From Tautonia marina (GTDB taxonomy: Bacteria > Planctomycetota > Planctomycetia > Isosphaerales > Isosphaeraceae): DNA of 64,000 nucleotides. A program made the position numbers and the translations under genes. The DNA lies in assembly GCF_009177065.1 (NCBI RefSeq), contig NZ_WEZF01000015.1:62001-126000 (forward strand). Reading direction: 5' to 3'. Below, piece after piece: positions 1-8,715 of the stretch. The first letter of the stretch is position 1; every line of letters starts with the position of its first letter. Under the pieces are notes generated by a model. It was not told the DNA's origin, did no database searches, and saw only the letters and a list, made by a program, of their open reading frames with translations.

Positions 1-1
1 C

Positions 2-310
2 CGCATGGAAGGGGTCTTCGTCGCCTCCGGCCCCGGCATCCAGCCCGGCGCCATGCTGGACGACTCCGCCACCCTGCTCGACATCGCCCCGACCGTCCTC
101 CACCTGCTCGGCGTCCCGAGCCCCGACGATCTCGACGGCCGCCTCCTCTCCGAGGTTCTCGACCCCTCCTTCCAGCCCGACCGCGCCGCCCAGCTTGCCC
201 CCGCGCCCTCCCCCTCCTCCTCCAACGGCGACGGCTCCCCGCCATCCGGTCTCGACGAGGAAGACGACGAGGCCGTCAAGCAACGCCTGGCCGACCTGGG
301 GTATCTCTGA
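2..310 (+). CDS. Alkaline phosphatase superfamily protein, C-terminal part
   Basis: This is the 3' end of a gene that begins before the window; the ATG at 5 is probably internal. The roughly 100 visible residues contain the late-domain pattern of type I phosphodiesterases and sulfatase-like enzymes, with DIAPTVLHLLGVP followed by a DLDGRLL segment. A Ser/Pro-rich linker and an acidic tail ending VKQRLADLGYL follow. Enzymes of this family hydrolyse phosphate or sulfate esters using metal ions, but the metal ligands and nucleophile lie upstream, so the substrate cannot be stated. It is probably not co-transcribed with the next gene, which begins 185 bp later. Confidence 0.75.
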   Translation, partial: RMEGVFVASGPGIQPGAMLDDSATLLDIAPTVLHLLGVPSPDDLDGRLLSEVLDPSFQPDRAAQLAPAPSPSSSNGDGSPPSGLDEEDDEAVKQRLADLGYL

Positions 311-494
311 GCGGCCTCAACCGCCGATCGTTCCGATGGGCTGACAACCCTCACAGGTTCCGGGTACAATTTTTCTCCAATCGTCGCTCCTTTCAGGCAA
401 AGGGGATCGCCCCTCGCGAGAGGAAGGGACGACACCCGCCTCGCTCACAACCCTTGCCTTGAGTGGTCCATCGCGCCCGGGAGCCCATGATTTG

Positions 495-2372
495 ATGACG
501 ATTCGATCCCAGATGATCCGGTGGGTTTCGGGCCTGATGCTTGTCGGCTCCCTGGCCGTCAACCCGGCCCGGGGGGATGGCTTCGACCAGAACGTCAGGC
601 CGCTCTTGCAGAAGCACTGCCTGAACTGCCACGGAGGAGAGAAACCCAGAGGGGGGATCGACCTGGCGCGGTTCGAGGAGGAGGAGACGCTTCGGGAGGA
701 CCCGGAGACCTGGCTCATGGTCGTCGATGCCTTGCTCGAACGCACGATGCCCCCTCCGGGACGCAGGGCTGGGCCGAATGAGGACGATCGGCAGCGGGCG
801 GCGACCTCGATCAAGGCGGTCCTCGACGCCATCGAAGGGGTGGATGATCCCGGCCCAAGCGTCATCCAGCGCCTGACGAGACGCCAGTACAACAACACCA
901 TCCGCGACCTGCTCGGCGTCGATTCCGACCCCGCCCGCAACTTCCCGGCCGATGGCGGCGGCGGCGGTGGGTTCGACAACAACGCCTCGACCCTGTTCAT
1001 CCCGCCGATCCTGATGGAGAAGTACCTCGCCGCGGCCGGTGAGGTGCTCGATCAGGCCGATCCCGATCGCTTCCTCGTCGTTCGGCCCGGAGCTGATCGG
1101 ACGGCCGAGGAAGCCGCCCGAGCCTCGATCGCCGCCTTCGCGCGCCGGGCCTTCCGCAGGCCGGTCGAGGATCAGGAGGTCGATCGCCTGATGCGGCTCT
1201 ATCGGCTGGCCGAGGATCGCGGCGACGACTTCGAAGGAGCCGTGCGGCTCGCCCTGCGGGCGGTGCTCGTCTCGCCGAATTTCCTGTATCTGATCGAGCA
1301 GGACCGGCCGGAGGCGGATGACCGCTCGTACCGGATCTCCGATCACGAGCTGGCCTGTCGACTCTCGTACTTCCTCTGGGCCTCGATGCCGGATGACGAG
1401 CTGTTTGCCCTGGCCAATGCCGGGACCTTGAGCGATCCGGACGTGCTCGATGCGCAGGTCCACCGGATGCTCGCCGACCCGAAGGCCCGAGCGATGGCCG
1501 AGGATTTCGCCGGTCAGTGGCTCCGCGTCGGCAACCTGGAGGACCTGGCCGACGTCGATCGCCGGCTGTTCCCCGAGTTCACGGACGAGCTGCGCGAGGC
1601 GATGGTCGAGGAGGCGATTGCCTACGTCCACGCCATCTTCCGAGATGATCGGTCGGTGCTGGAACTGATCGACTCCGACTACACCTATCTCAACGAGATG
1701 CTGGCCGAGCATTACGGCATCGAGGGGGTTGAAGGATCGGAGTTCCGCCGGGTCGCCCTGGAGGACCGGAACCGTGGAGGAGTGCTCGGCATGGCCTCGG
1801 TCCTGACCCTCACGTCGTACCCGAGACGCACCAGCCCGGTCTTGCGGGGCAAGTGGGTGCTGGAGGAACTGCTCGGCACGCCCCCCCCGCCGCCCCCGCC
1901 GATGGTCCGGGCCTTGCCGGCCGACGACCGGATTCGAGACGGCTTGACCTTCCGCCAGCGTTTGGAACAGCACCGCGAGGACCCGAACTGCGCCTCGTGT
2001 CACGCCAGGCTCGACCCGCTCGGGTTCGGACTGGAGAACTTCGACGTCCTCGGCCGATGGCGAGAGGAGATCAGCGAGGAGCCGGTCGACGCCTCGGGCG
2101 TCTTGACCACGGGCGAGGCGTTCACCGGCCCGGCGGCCCTCAAGGCCATCCTCGTCGAGACGAAGCGCGACCTGTTCGTGCGGAACCTCTCGGAGCGGAT
2201 GCTCAGCTATGCCCTGCGTCGGGGGATTGAGTACTACGACACCCCCGCCGTCAACCGCGTGATCGAGGACCTGGAGGCCGAGGATTACCGAGGATCGGCG
2301 TTGATCACCGCGGTTGTCCGTAGCTTCCCCTTCCAGCATCGTCGGAACGAAACCCTGGAGGCCCAGCCATGA
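495..2372 (+). CDS. DUF1592-family secreted cytochrome-like protein
   Basis: The 625-residue product has a Sec-type leader (hydrophobic residues 8-22). A cytochrome c-like CLNCH motif lies at 42-46, and the series of planctomycete domains DUF1587, DUF1592, DUF1588 and DUF1585 follows. A second NCASCH motif near residues 498-503 is the DUF1588 haem-like signature. The end (AVVRSFPFQHRR) is typical of the family. The open frame extends upstream to 459, but the ATG at 495 gives a proper signal peptide and was chosen. The stop overlaps the start of the DUF1552 gene by 4 bp (ATGA), so the two are translationally coupled. The family is abundant in planctomycetes and its biochemical role is not established; an extracytoplasmic redox role is an inference from the CxxCH motifs. 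Confidence 0.9.
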   Translation: MTIRSQMIRWVSGLMLVGSLAVNPARGDGFDQNVRPLLQKHCLNCHGGEKPRGGIDLARFEEEETLREDPETWLMVVDALLERTMPPPGRRAGPNEDDRQRAATSIKAVLDAIEGVDDPGPSVIQRLTRRQYNNTIRDLLGVDSDPARNFPADGGGGGGFDNNASTLFIPPILMEKYLAAAGEVLDQADPDRFLVVRPGADRTAEEAARASIAAFARRAFRRPVEDQEVDRLMRLYRLAEDRGDDFEGAVRLALRAVLVSPNFLYLIEQDRPEADDRSYRISDHELACRLSYFLWASMPDDELFALANAGTLSDPDVLDAQVHRMLADPKARAMAEDFAGQWLRVGNLEDLADVDRRLFPEFTDELREAMVEEAIAYVHAIFRDDRSVLELIDSDYTYLNEMLAEHYGIEGVEGSEFRRVALEDRNRGGVLGMASVLTLTSYPRRTSPVLRGKWVLEELLGTPPPPPPPMVRALPADDRIRDGLTFRQRLEQHREDPNCASCHARLDPLGFGLENFDVLGRWREEISEEPVDASGVLTTGEAFTGPAALKAILVETKRDLFVRNLSERMLSYALRRGIEYYDTPAVNRVIEDLEAEDYRGSALITAVVRSFPFQHRRNETLEAQP

Positions 2373-3829
2373 GCCGCAAGAACCACCCGATCAGCCGTCG
2401 AACCGTCCTTCGAGGGGTGGGAGCGATGGTCGGCCTGCCGTTGCTCGACGCCATGAGGCCCGCCGCTCGGGCCTTCGGCGCCGACGGGAACACCGACGAC
2501 CGGCCTCCGGTCCGCATGGCCTGCCTGTTCTGGCCGAACGGCTGCAACCCTCACACCTGGACCCCCGAAGGCCACGGCCGAGACTTCACCCTCTCGCCCA
2601 TCCTTCAGCCGATGGCGCGGCACAAGGACGAGATCCTTGTGCTGACCCACCTGAGCAACCAGGGGACCTTCACCGGCGACGGCCATTACGTGAAGGACGC
2701 CGCCTGGCTAACCGGCACGACCATCCATCGGACGACCGGCGCCGACCTGAACTCCGGCGGCATTTCGATTGACCAGCTCGCGGCGCAGCGGATCGGCCTC
2801 TTGACCCCCTTGCCGTCCCTGGAACTCGGCGTCGAGCCGGTGACGACCGGCGTCGATACGAACGTCGGCTACACCCGGCTCTACGGCTCGCACATCTCCT
2901 GGTCGACCCCCACCACTCCGGTCGCCCGAGAGATCAACCCGCGCCTCGCCTTCGACCGCCTTTTCCGATCCGAGGCCGGCAGCCGAGGGGGGCAGGACGA
3001 CGACCGGAGCGTGCTGGACCTGGTGGCCGAAGATGCGAAGGCCCTCCGCGACCGGGTTGGCCACGAAGACCGCCGCAAGCTGGACGAGTACCTCGACTCG
3101 GTTCGGGCCGTCGAGACCCGGATCGCCTTCGAGGCCAGCGACCGCCGCGCCCGGTATCGCGACGATCCCGAAGCCAGGGCCGACATCGAGGCCCTCGGCG
3201 GTCGGGTCGATACCTACAGCCACGACCCCGGCCGCGTCCGAGAGCGGTCGATGGACCACTCCGAGCACGTCTCCTTGATGCTCGAAATCCTCTTGCTCGC
3301 CCTGCGGACCGATTCGACGCGGATCGCCACGTTCATGTTCGGCAACTCGGTGAGCAACAAGAACTTCTCGTTCCTCGACGGCGTTTCGGGGGGGCACCAC
3401 CAACTCTCGCACCACGAGAACGACGAGGCGAAGCTGGCCGAGTACCAGCTCATCACCACCTGGCACATGGAGCAGTGTGCGCGGTTGCTCGACCGGATGC
3501 GGGAAATCCCCGAAGGCGAGGGGACCCTGCTCGACAACTCGATGGTCCTGATCGGCTCGGCTCTGCGAGACGGCAACCGCCACGACCCCCACAACCTGCC
3601 GACGGTCCTCGCCGGCCGCGCCGGCGGCACCCTGGCGCCCGGCCGTCACCTGATCTACAGCCCCGATACGCCCCTCTGCAACCTGTATGTTTCGATGCTC
3701 GACCGCGTCGGCGCTCCGGTCCCCCGGTTCGCCGACAGCACCGGGCCGCTCGAAGGGCTCGATAACCCCGAGTACGACGGGCGCCCCTACGAGGAGACGC
3801 AACGCCGAGGACGCCGCGAGCGTTCCTGA
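2369..3829 (+). CDS. DUF1552-family Tat-exported protein
   Basis: The 486-residue protein begins with a twin-arginine leader (SRRTVLRG at about residues 9-16, then a hydrophobic stretch), indicating folded export. The remainder matches DUF1552, including FWPNGCNPHTW near the start, MLEILLLALRTDSTRIATFMFGN in two adjoining stretches mid-protein, and GGHHQLSHHENDE. It is the usual partner of the DUF1592 protein encoded immediately upstream, with a 4-bp overlap. The shared operon suggests the two act together outside the cytoplasm. No catalytic mechanism is known for the family. The His-rich HHQLSHHEND segment could bind metal, which is an inference. Confidence 0.92.
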   Translation: MSRKNHPISRRTVLRGVGAMVGLPLLDAMRPAARAFGADGNTDDRPPVRMACLFWPNGCNPHTWTPEGHGRDFTLSPILQPMARHKDEILVLTHLSNQGTFTGDGHYVKDAAWLTGTTIHRTTGADLNSGGISIDQLAAQRIGLLTPLPSLELGVEPVTTGVDTNVGYTRLYGSHISWSTPTTPVAREINPRLAFDRLFRSEAGSRGGQDDDRSVLDLVAEDAKALRDRVGHEDRRKLDEYLDSVRAVETRIAFEASDRRARYRDDPEARADIEALGGRVDTYSHDPGRVRERSMDHSEHVSLMLEILLLALRTDSTRIATFMFGNSVSNKNFSFLDGVSGGHHQLSHHENDEAKLAEYQLITTWHMEQCARLLDRMREIPEGEGTLLDNSMVLIGSALRDGNRHDPHNLPTVLAGRAGGTLAPGRHLIYSPDTPLCNLYVSMLDRVGAPVPRFADSTGPLEGLDNPEYDGRPYEETQRRGRRERS

Positions 3830-3852
3830 TCGGCAAGCGATGCGGGGGCAAT

Positions 3853-3875
3853 CGGGGGCATCTGACCAGCCCCCG
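3853..3875 (+). terminator. Hairpin after DUF1552 gene
   Basis: CGGGGGC (3853-3859) and GCCCCCG (3869-3875) form a 7-bp GC stem with a 9-base loop, 23 bp after the DUF1552 stop. There is no clear T-tract, so termination is only likely. Confidence 0.4.
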
Positions 3876-3945
3876 ACCGTCCCCGCTCACGACTCCCTCC
3901 GAGCGTTGATTGCCCTGCAGATTCCTTGCCATCTGTTTCAGCCGA

Positions 3946-3973
3946 TTGACAACGGCGAGCAACAGGGTAAACT
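3946..3973 (+). promoter_or_regulatory. Sigma-70-type promoter for rpsL
   Basis: A perfect TTGACA (3946-3951), a 16-bp spacer and TAAACT (3968-3973) lie in the 309-bp gap before rpsL. Transcription would start near 3980, giving a leader of about 160 nt. No other feature was recognised in this gap apart from the upstream hairpin. Confidence 0.6.
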
Positions 3974-4138
3974 GGACGTTTTGCCGCATCGTGCCGATCC
4001 GGGATACGGTGAATCGTACGCCCGGGGTCCCGATGTGGAATATGGATCATCCCGAGGAGCACGCCCGAAGGGCCGATGTGTCTGTCGGCTTTGAAGGGAT
4101 CGGGGACGCCCGAGGATCGCCAGGACGACCGAAGACCT

Positions 4139-4540
4139 ATGCCCACGATCAATCAGCTCGTCCGCAAGCCGCGGAAGCAGCAGTACACCAAGACGAAGTC
4201 GCCGGTGCTGGACGCCAACCCGTTCAAGCGGGGGGTTTGCCTGCAGGTCAAGACGATGACGCCGAAGAAGCCGAACTCGGCCCTGCGGAAGGTCGCCCGT
4301 GTGCGGCTCTCCAACGGCAAGGAGATCACGGCCTACATCGGCGGCGAAGGCCACAACCTGCAAGAGCACTCGATCGTGCTCGTCCGCGGCGGCCGGGTCC
4401 GCGACCTGCCGGGCGTGCGGTATCACATCGTCCGCGGTGTGCTCGACTCGCTCGGCGTGGCCGACCGCAAGCAGGCCCGCTCGAAGTACGGCGCCAAGGC
4501 CAAGGCCGCTCCGGCTGCCAAGGGCGCCCGCAAGAAGTAA
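4139..4540 (+). CDS. rpsL: 30S ribosomal protein S12
   Basis: The 133-residue protein is S12 of the decoding centre in the small subunit. It begins [13 protein letters not shown] and carries the conserved [19 protein letters not shown] decoding loop and the [15 protein letters not shown] segment; both lysines associated with streptomycin response (KKPNS and the second loop K/R position) can be located. The frame is open further upstream, but the ATG at 4139 gives the canonical N-terminus. The tail is Ala/Lys-rich. It is followed 371 bp later by rpsG, a gap much longer than usual in the str operon, and no fusA or tuf follows here. Confidence 0.98.
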   Translation: MPTINQLVRKPRKQQYTKTKSPVLDANPFKRGVCLQVKTMTPKKPNSALRKVARVRLSNGKEITAYIGGEGHNLQEHSIVLVRGGRVRDLPGVRYHIVRGVLDSLGVADRKQARSKYGAKAKAAPAAKGARKK

Positions 4541-4911
4541 TCGCCGGGCCTCGGGCTTCCATCGTTCTCCCATTGCCCTTCCCTGCCCTCCTTCGTGCCT
4601 GATCGGGGAGCCAGCCGGGAGACCCTGGAGATCGCCGAAGCCCAGGTCCAACCGACCGGGAGCGATCAGTCGGTCGCTACTGAGGGGTGCTGGCACGCCG
4701 GGACGGACCGATGCTCCTCACCGTGCCCGGCCTTGCCCGAGCCATCGCCGACAAGCGGTGAGGGGAAAACGTTTCCCCGATGGTCTCGGCGGCAACCCTC
4801 GACCTTCTCGGACCCGTGCCTCGCGGTCCGCTTCGCTCTCCCGGTTGTTTTGACGCGGCTCGACTCCACCCGGACTTTTCTGGCCCCTCGCATTACGGAA
4901 CCGATCCGACC
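4541..4911 (+). other. rpsL-rpsG intergenic region
   Basis: No gene was recognised in these 371 bases. A palindrome GGGGAAA-ACG-TTTCCCC lies at 4762-4778 and could be a weak terminator or RNA processing hairpin. A TTGACG at 4850-4855 has no convincing -10 box at the right spacing. Confidence 0.4.
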
Positions 4912-5385
4912 ATGGCCCGCAAGTTCACCGCCAGCAAGGCGCAGCTCCGCCCCGACCCGAGGTTTGGCTCGAAGCTGGCCAGCAAGTTCATCAACTGCCT
5001 GATGTACGACGGTAAGAAGAGCGTTGCTCAGCGCGTCTTCTACGATGCCACCGACCTGATCCAGAAGCGCTTGCCGGATATCGATCCCCTGGAAGTCTTC
5101 GTCCGGGCGGTCGAGAACGTCATGCCGGTCATCGAGGTCCGCTCGAAGCGCGTCGGCGGTGCCACCTATCAGGTGCCGATGCAGGTCAAGAAGAACCGCC
5201 AGCAGACCCTGGCGATTCGCTGGATCCTCATGGCTGCCCGCGAAAAGAAGGGGCGACCGACCCACGTCAAGCTCGCCGACGAGCTGATTGCCGCCTTCAA
5301 CCGTGAAGGGGCCGCCATGAGCCGTCGCGAAAACGTCCACCGTATGGCCGACGCCAACAAGGCGTTTGCCCACTTCGCCTGGTAA
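4912..5385 (+). CDS. rpsG: 30S ribosomal protein S7
   Basis: The 157-residue protein is S7, the primary 16S rRNA-binding protein that nucleates the head of the small subunit. It begins [20 protein letters not shown] rather than the commoner MPRRG form. The conserved [13 protein letters not shown] and the [13 protein letters not shown] segment are present, and the end is [12 protein letters not shown]. The frame is open upstream to 4780, but the ATG at 4912 matches the family start. The upstream partner is rpsL and a terminator follows the stop. Confidence 0.98.
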   Translation: MARKFTASKAQLRPDPRFGSKLASKFINCLMYDGKKSVAQRVFYDATDLIQKRLPDIDPLEVFVRAVENVMPVIEVRSKRVGGATYQVPMQVKKNRQQTLAIRWILMAAREKKGRPTHVKLADELIAAFNREGAAMSRRENVHRMADANKAFAHFAW

Positions 5386-5412
5386 TCCCGGGCACGTTCC
5401 GATGCGGGCTTC

Positions 5413-5453
5413 GGGACTCCCTCCTTCCGCCTTTGGTGGGGGAGTCCCTTTAT
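5413..5453 (+). terminator. Rho-independent terminator of rpsG
   Basis: GGGACTCCC (5413-5421) pairs with GGGAGTCCC (5440-5448), followed directly by TTTAT. It ends the rpsL-rpsG unit and argues against a start for the next gene upstream of 5450. Confidence 0.75.
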
Positions 5454-5497
5454 CGGATCTTCGGATGACCGGTCGCCCTTCGAGGGGGTGTCGCGCC

Positions 5498-5971
5498 GTG
5501 ACCCTCACGATCCGACCGTTCCATCTCGATGACGCCCCGGCCTTGCTCCGCCTCTTCCGCGACACGATTCGCCGGGTCAACTGCCGCGATTACGCGCCCG
5601 AGCAGGTTGAGGCGTGGGCTTCAGACGAGATCGACGAGGCTGCCTGGGCCTCGCGGTTCCTCGGCCGATTCGTGGTGGTTGCCGAGGCGGACGGACAGAT
5701 CGCCGGCTTTGCGGAGCTGGAACCGAACGGTCATCTCGACCGCGTTTTCGTCTCGGCCGATCATCAAGGGCAAGGGATCGGTCACGCCTTGCTCGACGCG
5801 ATCGAGGCGGAGGCCAGGCGAGTCGGCCTGCAACAGCTTGATGCCGACGTGAGCCTGACCGCCCTCCCCTTTTTTGAGCGGCGAGGCTTCACCACGCGCT
5901 CCCCTCAGGTGGTGACCCTCCGCGGGGTCGAGTTCCGCAATGTGCGGATGATCCGGGCGCTCGATGATTGA
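5498..5971 (+). CDS. GNAT-family N-acetyltransferase
   Basis: The product of about 157 residues is a single GNAT domain, which transfers the acetyl group of acetyl-CoA to an amine. The N-terminus (LTIRPFHLDDAPALLRLF) is the typical first strand and helix. The acetyl-CoA pyrophosphate loop is DHQGQGIGHALLD, matching Q/RxxGxG/A, and the PFFERRGF segment is the late strand-helix element. The GTG at 5498 is preceded by GAGGGGG at suitable spacing; an ATG at 5465 lies close behind the rpsG terminator without an obvious ribosome site. The substrate is unknown. The gene is transcribed separately from rpsG. Confidence 0.88.
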   Translation: MTLTIRPFHLDDAPALLRLFRDTIRRVNCRDYAPEQVEAWASDEIDEAAWASRFLGRFVVVAEADGQIAGFAELEPNGHLDRVFVSADHQGQGIGHALLDAIEAEARRVGLQQLDADVSLTALPFFERRGFTTRSPQVVTLRGVEFRNVRMIRALDD

Positions 5972-6057
5972 GTGTTCGATCCATCGAACCCGACCCGGCA
6001 CGGCCCGTTTTCCGGGATCGCGAGCAGGGCCGGGCAGGACGCTGACGAATTCCAAGA

Positions 6058-7200
6058 TCAGGAATCGCCGTCGCCTTGGGCGGGATCGTCGCTGAGGCTC
6101 GGGGCGTCGAGGCCAGGAGCCTCGTTGCGTTCCTCGCCTTCCTCGGTGTTGGAGTCGGCGTCCTCCGTCGTGGTCTGAACGGGGGTCTCGACCGGATCAC
6201 TCACGGCGATGACCTGATCGCCGAACCGGATCTGTTCGGCGGCCATGGCCGGTTCACCGTTGAGCAGGGCCGGTCGCACGAGCAGGGAGATGGCGTCGCC
6301 TTCCTTCAGCTCCAGACCATTGAGCTTCGACTTCGGCCCAAGGATCACCTCGGTGCGGTTGCCGCCGCGCAGCTCGATCTGGCTGATCAGGTGGTCCTCG
6401 TCGTGGCCTCGGAAGGTCACGGTTCGGGTGCTAATGACCTCTCCTCGAACCCGCTTGATCATGCCGTCGTCGGGGCTCTGAACGTCGATCGAATCCTCCC
6501 CCTTCGACACGGATCGCGCCATCAAGATCGGTCGATCGTTAATCATGCCGCGATGGCCGATTACCGTGACCTCGTCCCCTTCCCCGATCTCCAGGGCGTG
6601 CAAGGCGTCGGCCGGGCCGAAATCGACCTTGGCCGTTCCTTGATCGGTGGCGACTCGGGCGATCCGATGCGGGCTGGCCACGCCCGAGAGTGGGAACTCC
6701 CGGATCTCCCGAACGGTGCCGGTCAGTTCGATCGCGTCGGACTGGGGGCGCTGATCGGCCTGCCGAGGGGCAATCATCCCCGTATCCCGGCCACCGTCGC
6801 CGATCCGCTGGCGCTGCCGGTTCGCGCTCGCCATGCGAGCTCGGCTCAGGTCGTCGATGTGGAGGGTTTCGACCGCGTCGAAGGTGCCGTCACCGTCCAG
6901 ATCGACCGCAACGCGGACCCATCCGCTTGGGATCGCAACCCGGGCCGAGCCTGGGGCGGTCACGGTTTCCGAGCGAATTGATTCCGCAAGCTGACGGTCC
7001 TCTCGCTCCTGATCGGCGGGTGTCTCTGCGTCGATCGGCGGAGCCGGCTGACCCTCCTGGCCGGGAGCCGGGGCCGGGGGTACGGTGATGGGCCGGGGGG
7101 GCGGTGGATCGGGCTGCTGGGCGGTCGCGGTCGGGGGCATCAGCAGGGCAAGCAACGGCGATCCGCCGAGCACGACGGCCAAAAGCCTGGAGCGTCGCAT
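6058..7200 (-). CDS. Secreted protein with two OB-like repeats
   Basis: The 380-residue protein has a signal peptide (MRRSRLLAVVLGG, cleavage near TATAQQ) and a Pro-rich N-terminal stretch. A DLDGDGTFDAVET segment resembles an EF-hand-like calcium loop. Two consecutive units of about 75 residues follow, each starting with a VR(E/G)-type strand and ending in a (G/N)(D/E)xPIxxAxxx or GEPAMAAEQI pattern. They look like tandem small beta-barrel domains. The tail is acidic. The family was not recognised and no enzymatic motif was seen. The next gene upstream, 7434-8405, has the same orientation and is also secreted, but a 233-bp gap separates them. Confidence 0.75.
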   Translation of the reverse strand: MRRSRLLAVVLGGSPLLALLMPPTATAQQPDPPPPRPITVPPAPAPGQEGQPAPPIDAETPADQEREDRQLAESIRSETVTAPGSARVAIPSGWVRVAVDLDGDGTFDAVETLHIDDLSRARMASANRQRQRIGDGGRDTGMIAPRQADQRPQSDAIELTGTVREIREFPLSGVASPHRIARVATDQGTAKVDFGPADALHALEIGEGDEVTVIGHRGMINDRPILMARSVSKGEDSIDVQSPDDGMIKRVRGEVISTRTVTFRGHDEDHLISQIELRGGNRTEVILGPKSKLNGLELKEGDAISLLVRPALLNGEPAMAAEQIRFGDQVIAVSDPVETPVQTTTEDADSNTEEGEERNEAPGLDAPSLSDDPAQGDGDS

Positions 7201-7433
7201 CGTGGGGAGTCTCCTCTGGGGAACGAAAATGGGTGCGAAGCCCCCAGGCGGTTCAATCGCATGAGGACTCCGTTGATTTCAACAACACTGGAAGCGCTGG
7301 CTTCGGAGCAAATCCGAGTGGGTCCTGGCGACCGTGGCCGGATCGACGATCCCTCCCGCCCGTTTGCCTCGCGCGAAGGGGAACGGGTGAGGGGCGGGTC
7401 GTGGTCATTGGCCCGTCGGTCGATCACGACCGC

Positions 7434-8405
7434 TCACGGCTGCGGAGTGAGGCTGCCGGGCTCGCGAAGGGAACCGGGCGAGCCGGGCTCGATGGGCGTT
7501 GCCGGTCGGTCGAGGCCGCCGGGGGCGTCGAGCGCTTCGGGAGCTTGCTGAGAGGGAGGGAGATCGCCGGCCGCCTCGGGAGCGGGCGACGTGTCGTACC
7601 AATCATCGAACTCGGCCGAGTCGCTGTACCAGTCCGCGGTGTAGTACCCTCGGTAGCGCGGGCCGAGACCGTACGTCGGGCTCGGTAATGCCCCCTGTTC
7701 GACGAAGTTGTACCGGCCGAGACGGCTGAAAATGGCCGAGTCGCGGTCGATCCGACCGGAACGCGGAACGGTTCCCTGAGAGCCCGAAACGCTCAGCTCG
7801 CCGGTCGAGCGGCGCAGGTCAGGGTCGATGTCGGCGTTGGGTTCGGGATCGGTCTGGGGAACCCCCTCGGTGGTGCCGGGGCCGAACTCCTCGCCACTCG
7901 GGCCGAAGTCCATGCCGGCCGGTTCTCGATCGCGGGCAGGATAGCCGCCGTGCGTGGGATCGTAGAAGTCTCGCGAGCGGTCGCTGTAGCCCCAGCCGTA
8001 ATACGGCGAGAAGCTTTGCTGGAAGTAAGGGGAACCGCCCAGCGCCGGCCGGGCTGGAGGGGCGGCGCGTCCGAGTTCTCCGGAGAAGCCGGGGCCCAGG
8101 GCTCGTCCACTCGGCGGCAGTTCGATCCCAAGCCCTCGCGGGTCGCCGGTAATTCCGCTTTGCAACGGATCGCGGGCCAGGCCGAGGGCGGTCCCGTCCA
8201 TCTCCCCTTGCCGACCGATGCGGCTTCGCACGCCGTACCAGTCGCCGGGATCGTACCAGCGCTCGGCGAAGGTGTCGTAGGGGGAGTAATTGCCTCCGGT
8301 CGGCAGTCCGGTGACGATCTGGGCGGATGCCGGCACGCTTGCCGCGACGGCGAGGGCCAGCGTCACCCCGCCAACCAGGGCCGAGGTTGTGATGCTGCGT
8401 TTCAT
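7434..8405 (-). CDS. Secreted Tyr/Gly-rich hypothetical protein
   Basis: The 323-residue product begins MKRSITTSALVGGVTLALAV with a clear signal peptide ending ASAQ. The mature part is rich in Tyr, Asp, Gly and Pro (for example YDTFAERWYDPGDWYG and YFQQSFSPYYGWGY). It has a central acidic stretch and a C-terminal Pro-rich tail, and seems low in regular structure. The frame is open to 8975, but the ATG at 8405 gives the signal peptide. No family was recognised. It may be a cell-surface or matrix protein, judging only from composition. Confidence 0.75.
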   Translation of the reverse strand: MKRSITTSALVGGVTLALAVAASVPASAQIVTGLPTGGNYSPYDTFAERWYDPGDWYGVRSRIGRQGEMDGTALGLARDPLQSGITGDPRGLGIELPPSGRALGPGFSGELGRAAPPARPALGGSPYFQQSFSPYYGWGYSDRSRDFYDPTHGGYPARDREPAGMDFGPSGEEFGPGTTEGVPQTDPEPNADIDPDLRRSTGELSVSGSQGTVPRSGRIDRDSAIFSRLGRYNFVEQGALPSPTYGLGPRYRGYYTADWYSDSAEFDDWYDTSPAPEAAGDLPPSQQAPEALDAPGGLDRPATPIEPGSPGSLREPGSLTPQP

Positions 8406-8715
8406 CGATGTCTCCTCGTGCGGTGATGGAGGCCAACCCATCGCGTTGGGATTGCCGCGGTCGAGATCGTTCGACCGACTCGGTTCCCAGCGCGAGTGGG
8501 TTGACTCAGCAGCGGCACCGCCTGCACTTCCCTCGTCGCCAGTCAGCGAGCGAGGAAAGGCAGGGCCGCCGTTCGCCTGCTCAATCGCTGCGAACCGCGC
8601 GCCGATCATCGCAGAAAATCGCGAGATTTTGCACGAATGTGGATGGAAGCTTCTGTTCGTGCGATCGCTTCCGAGAAAATCTCCGTGGTCAGATTCGACC
8701 GGACGCGGTAGGCTC
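8406..8715. other. Divergent intergenic region with palindromes
   Basis: These 310 bases separate divergently transcribed genes and should hold both promoters. AAAATC-GCGA-GATTTT lies at 8615-8630. A nested inverted repeat pairs GAGATTTTGCACGAA (8623-8637) with TTCGTGC (8656-8662) and AAAATCTC (8676-8683). These could be operator sites. No clear -35/-10 pair was recognised. Confidence 0.45.

Noticed and set aside
393-2339. A 648-codon minus-strand frame opposite the DUF1592 gene
   Set aside because: No signal peptide or family pattern, whereas the plus strand has CxxCH motifs and known domain order.
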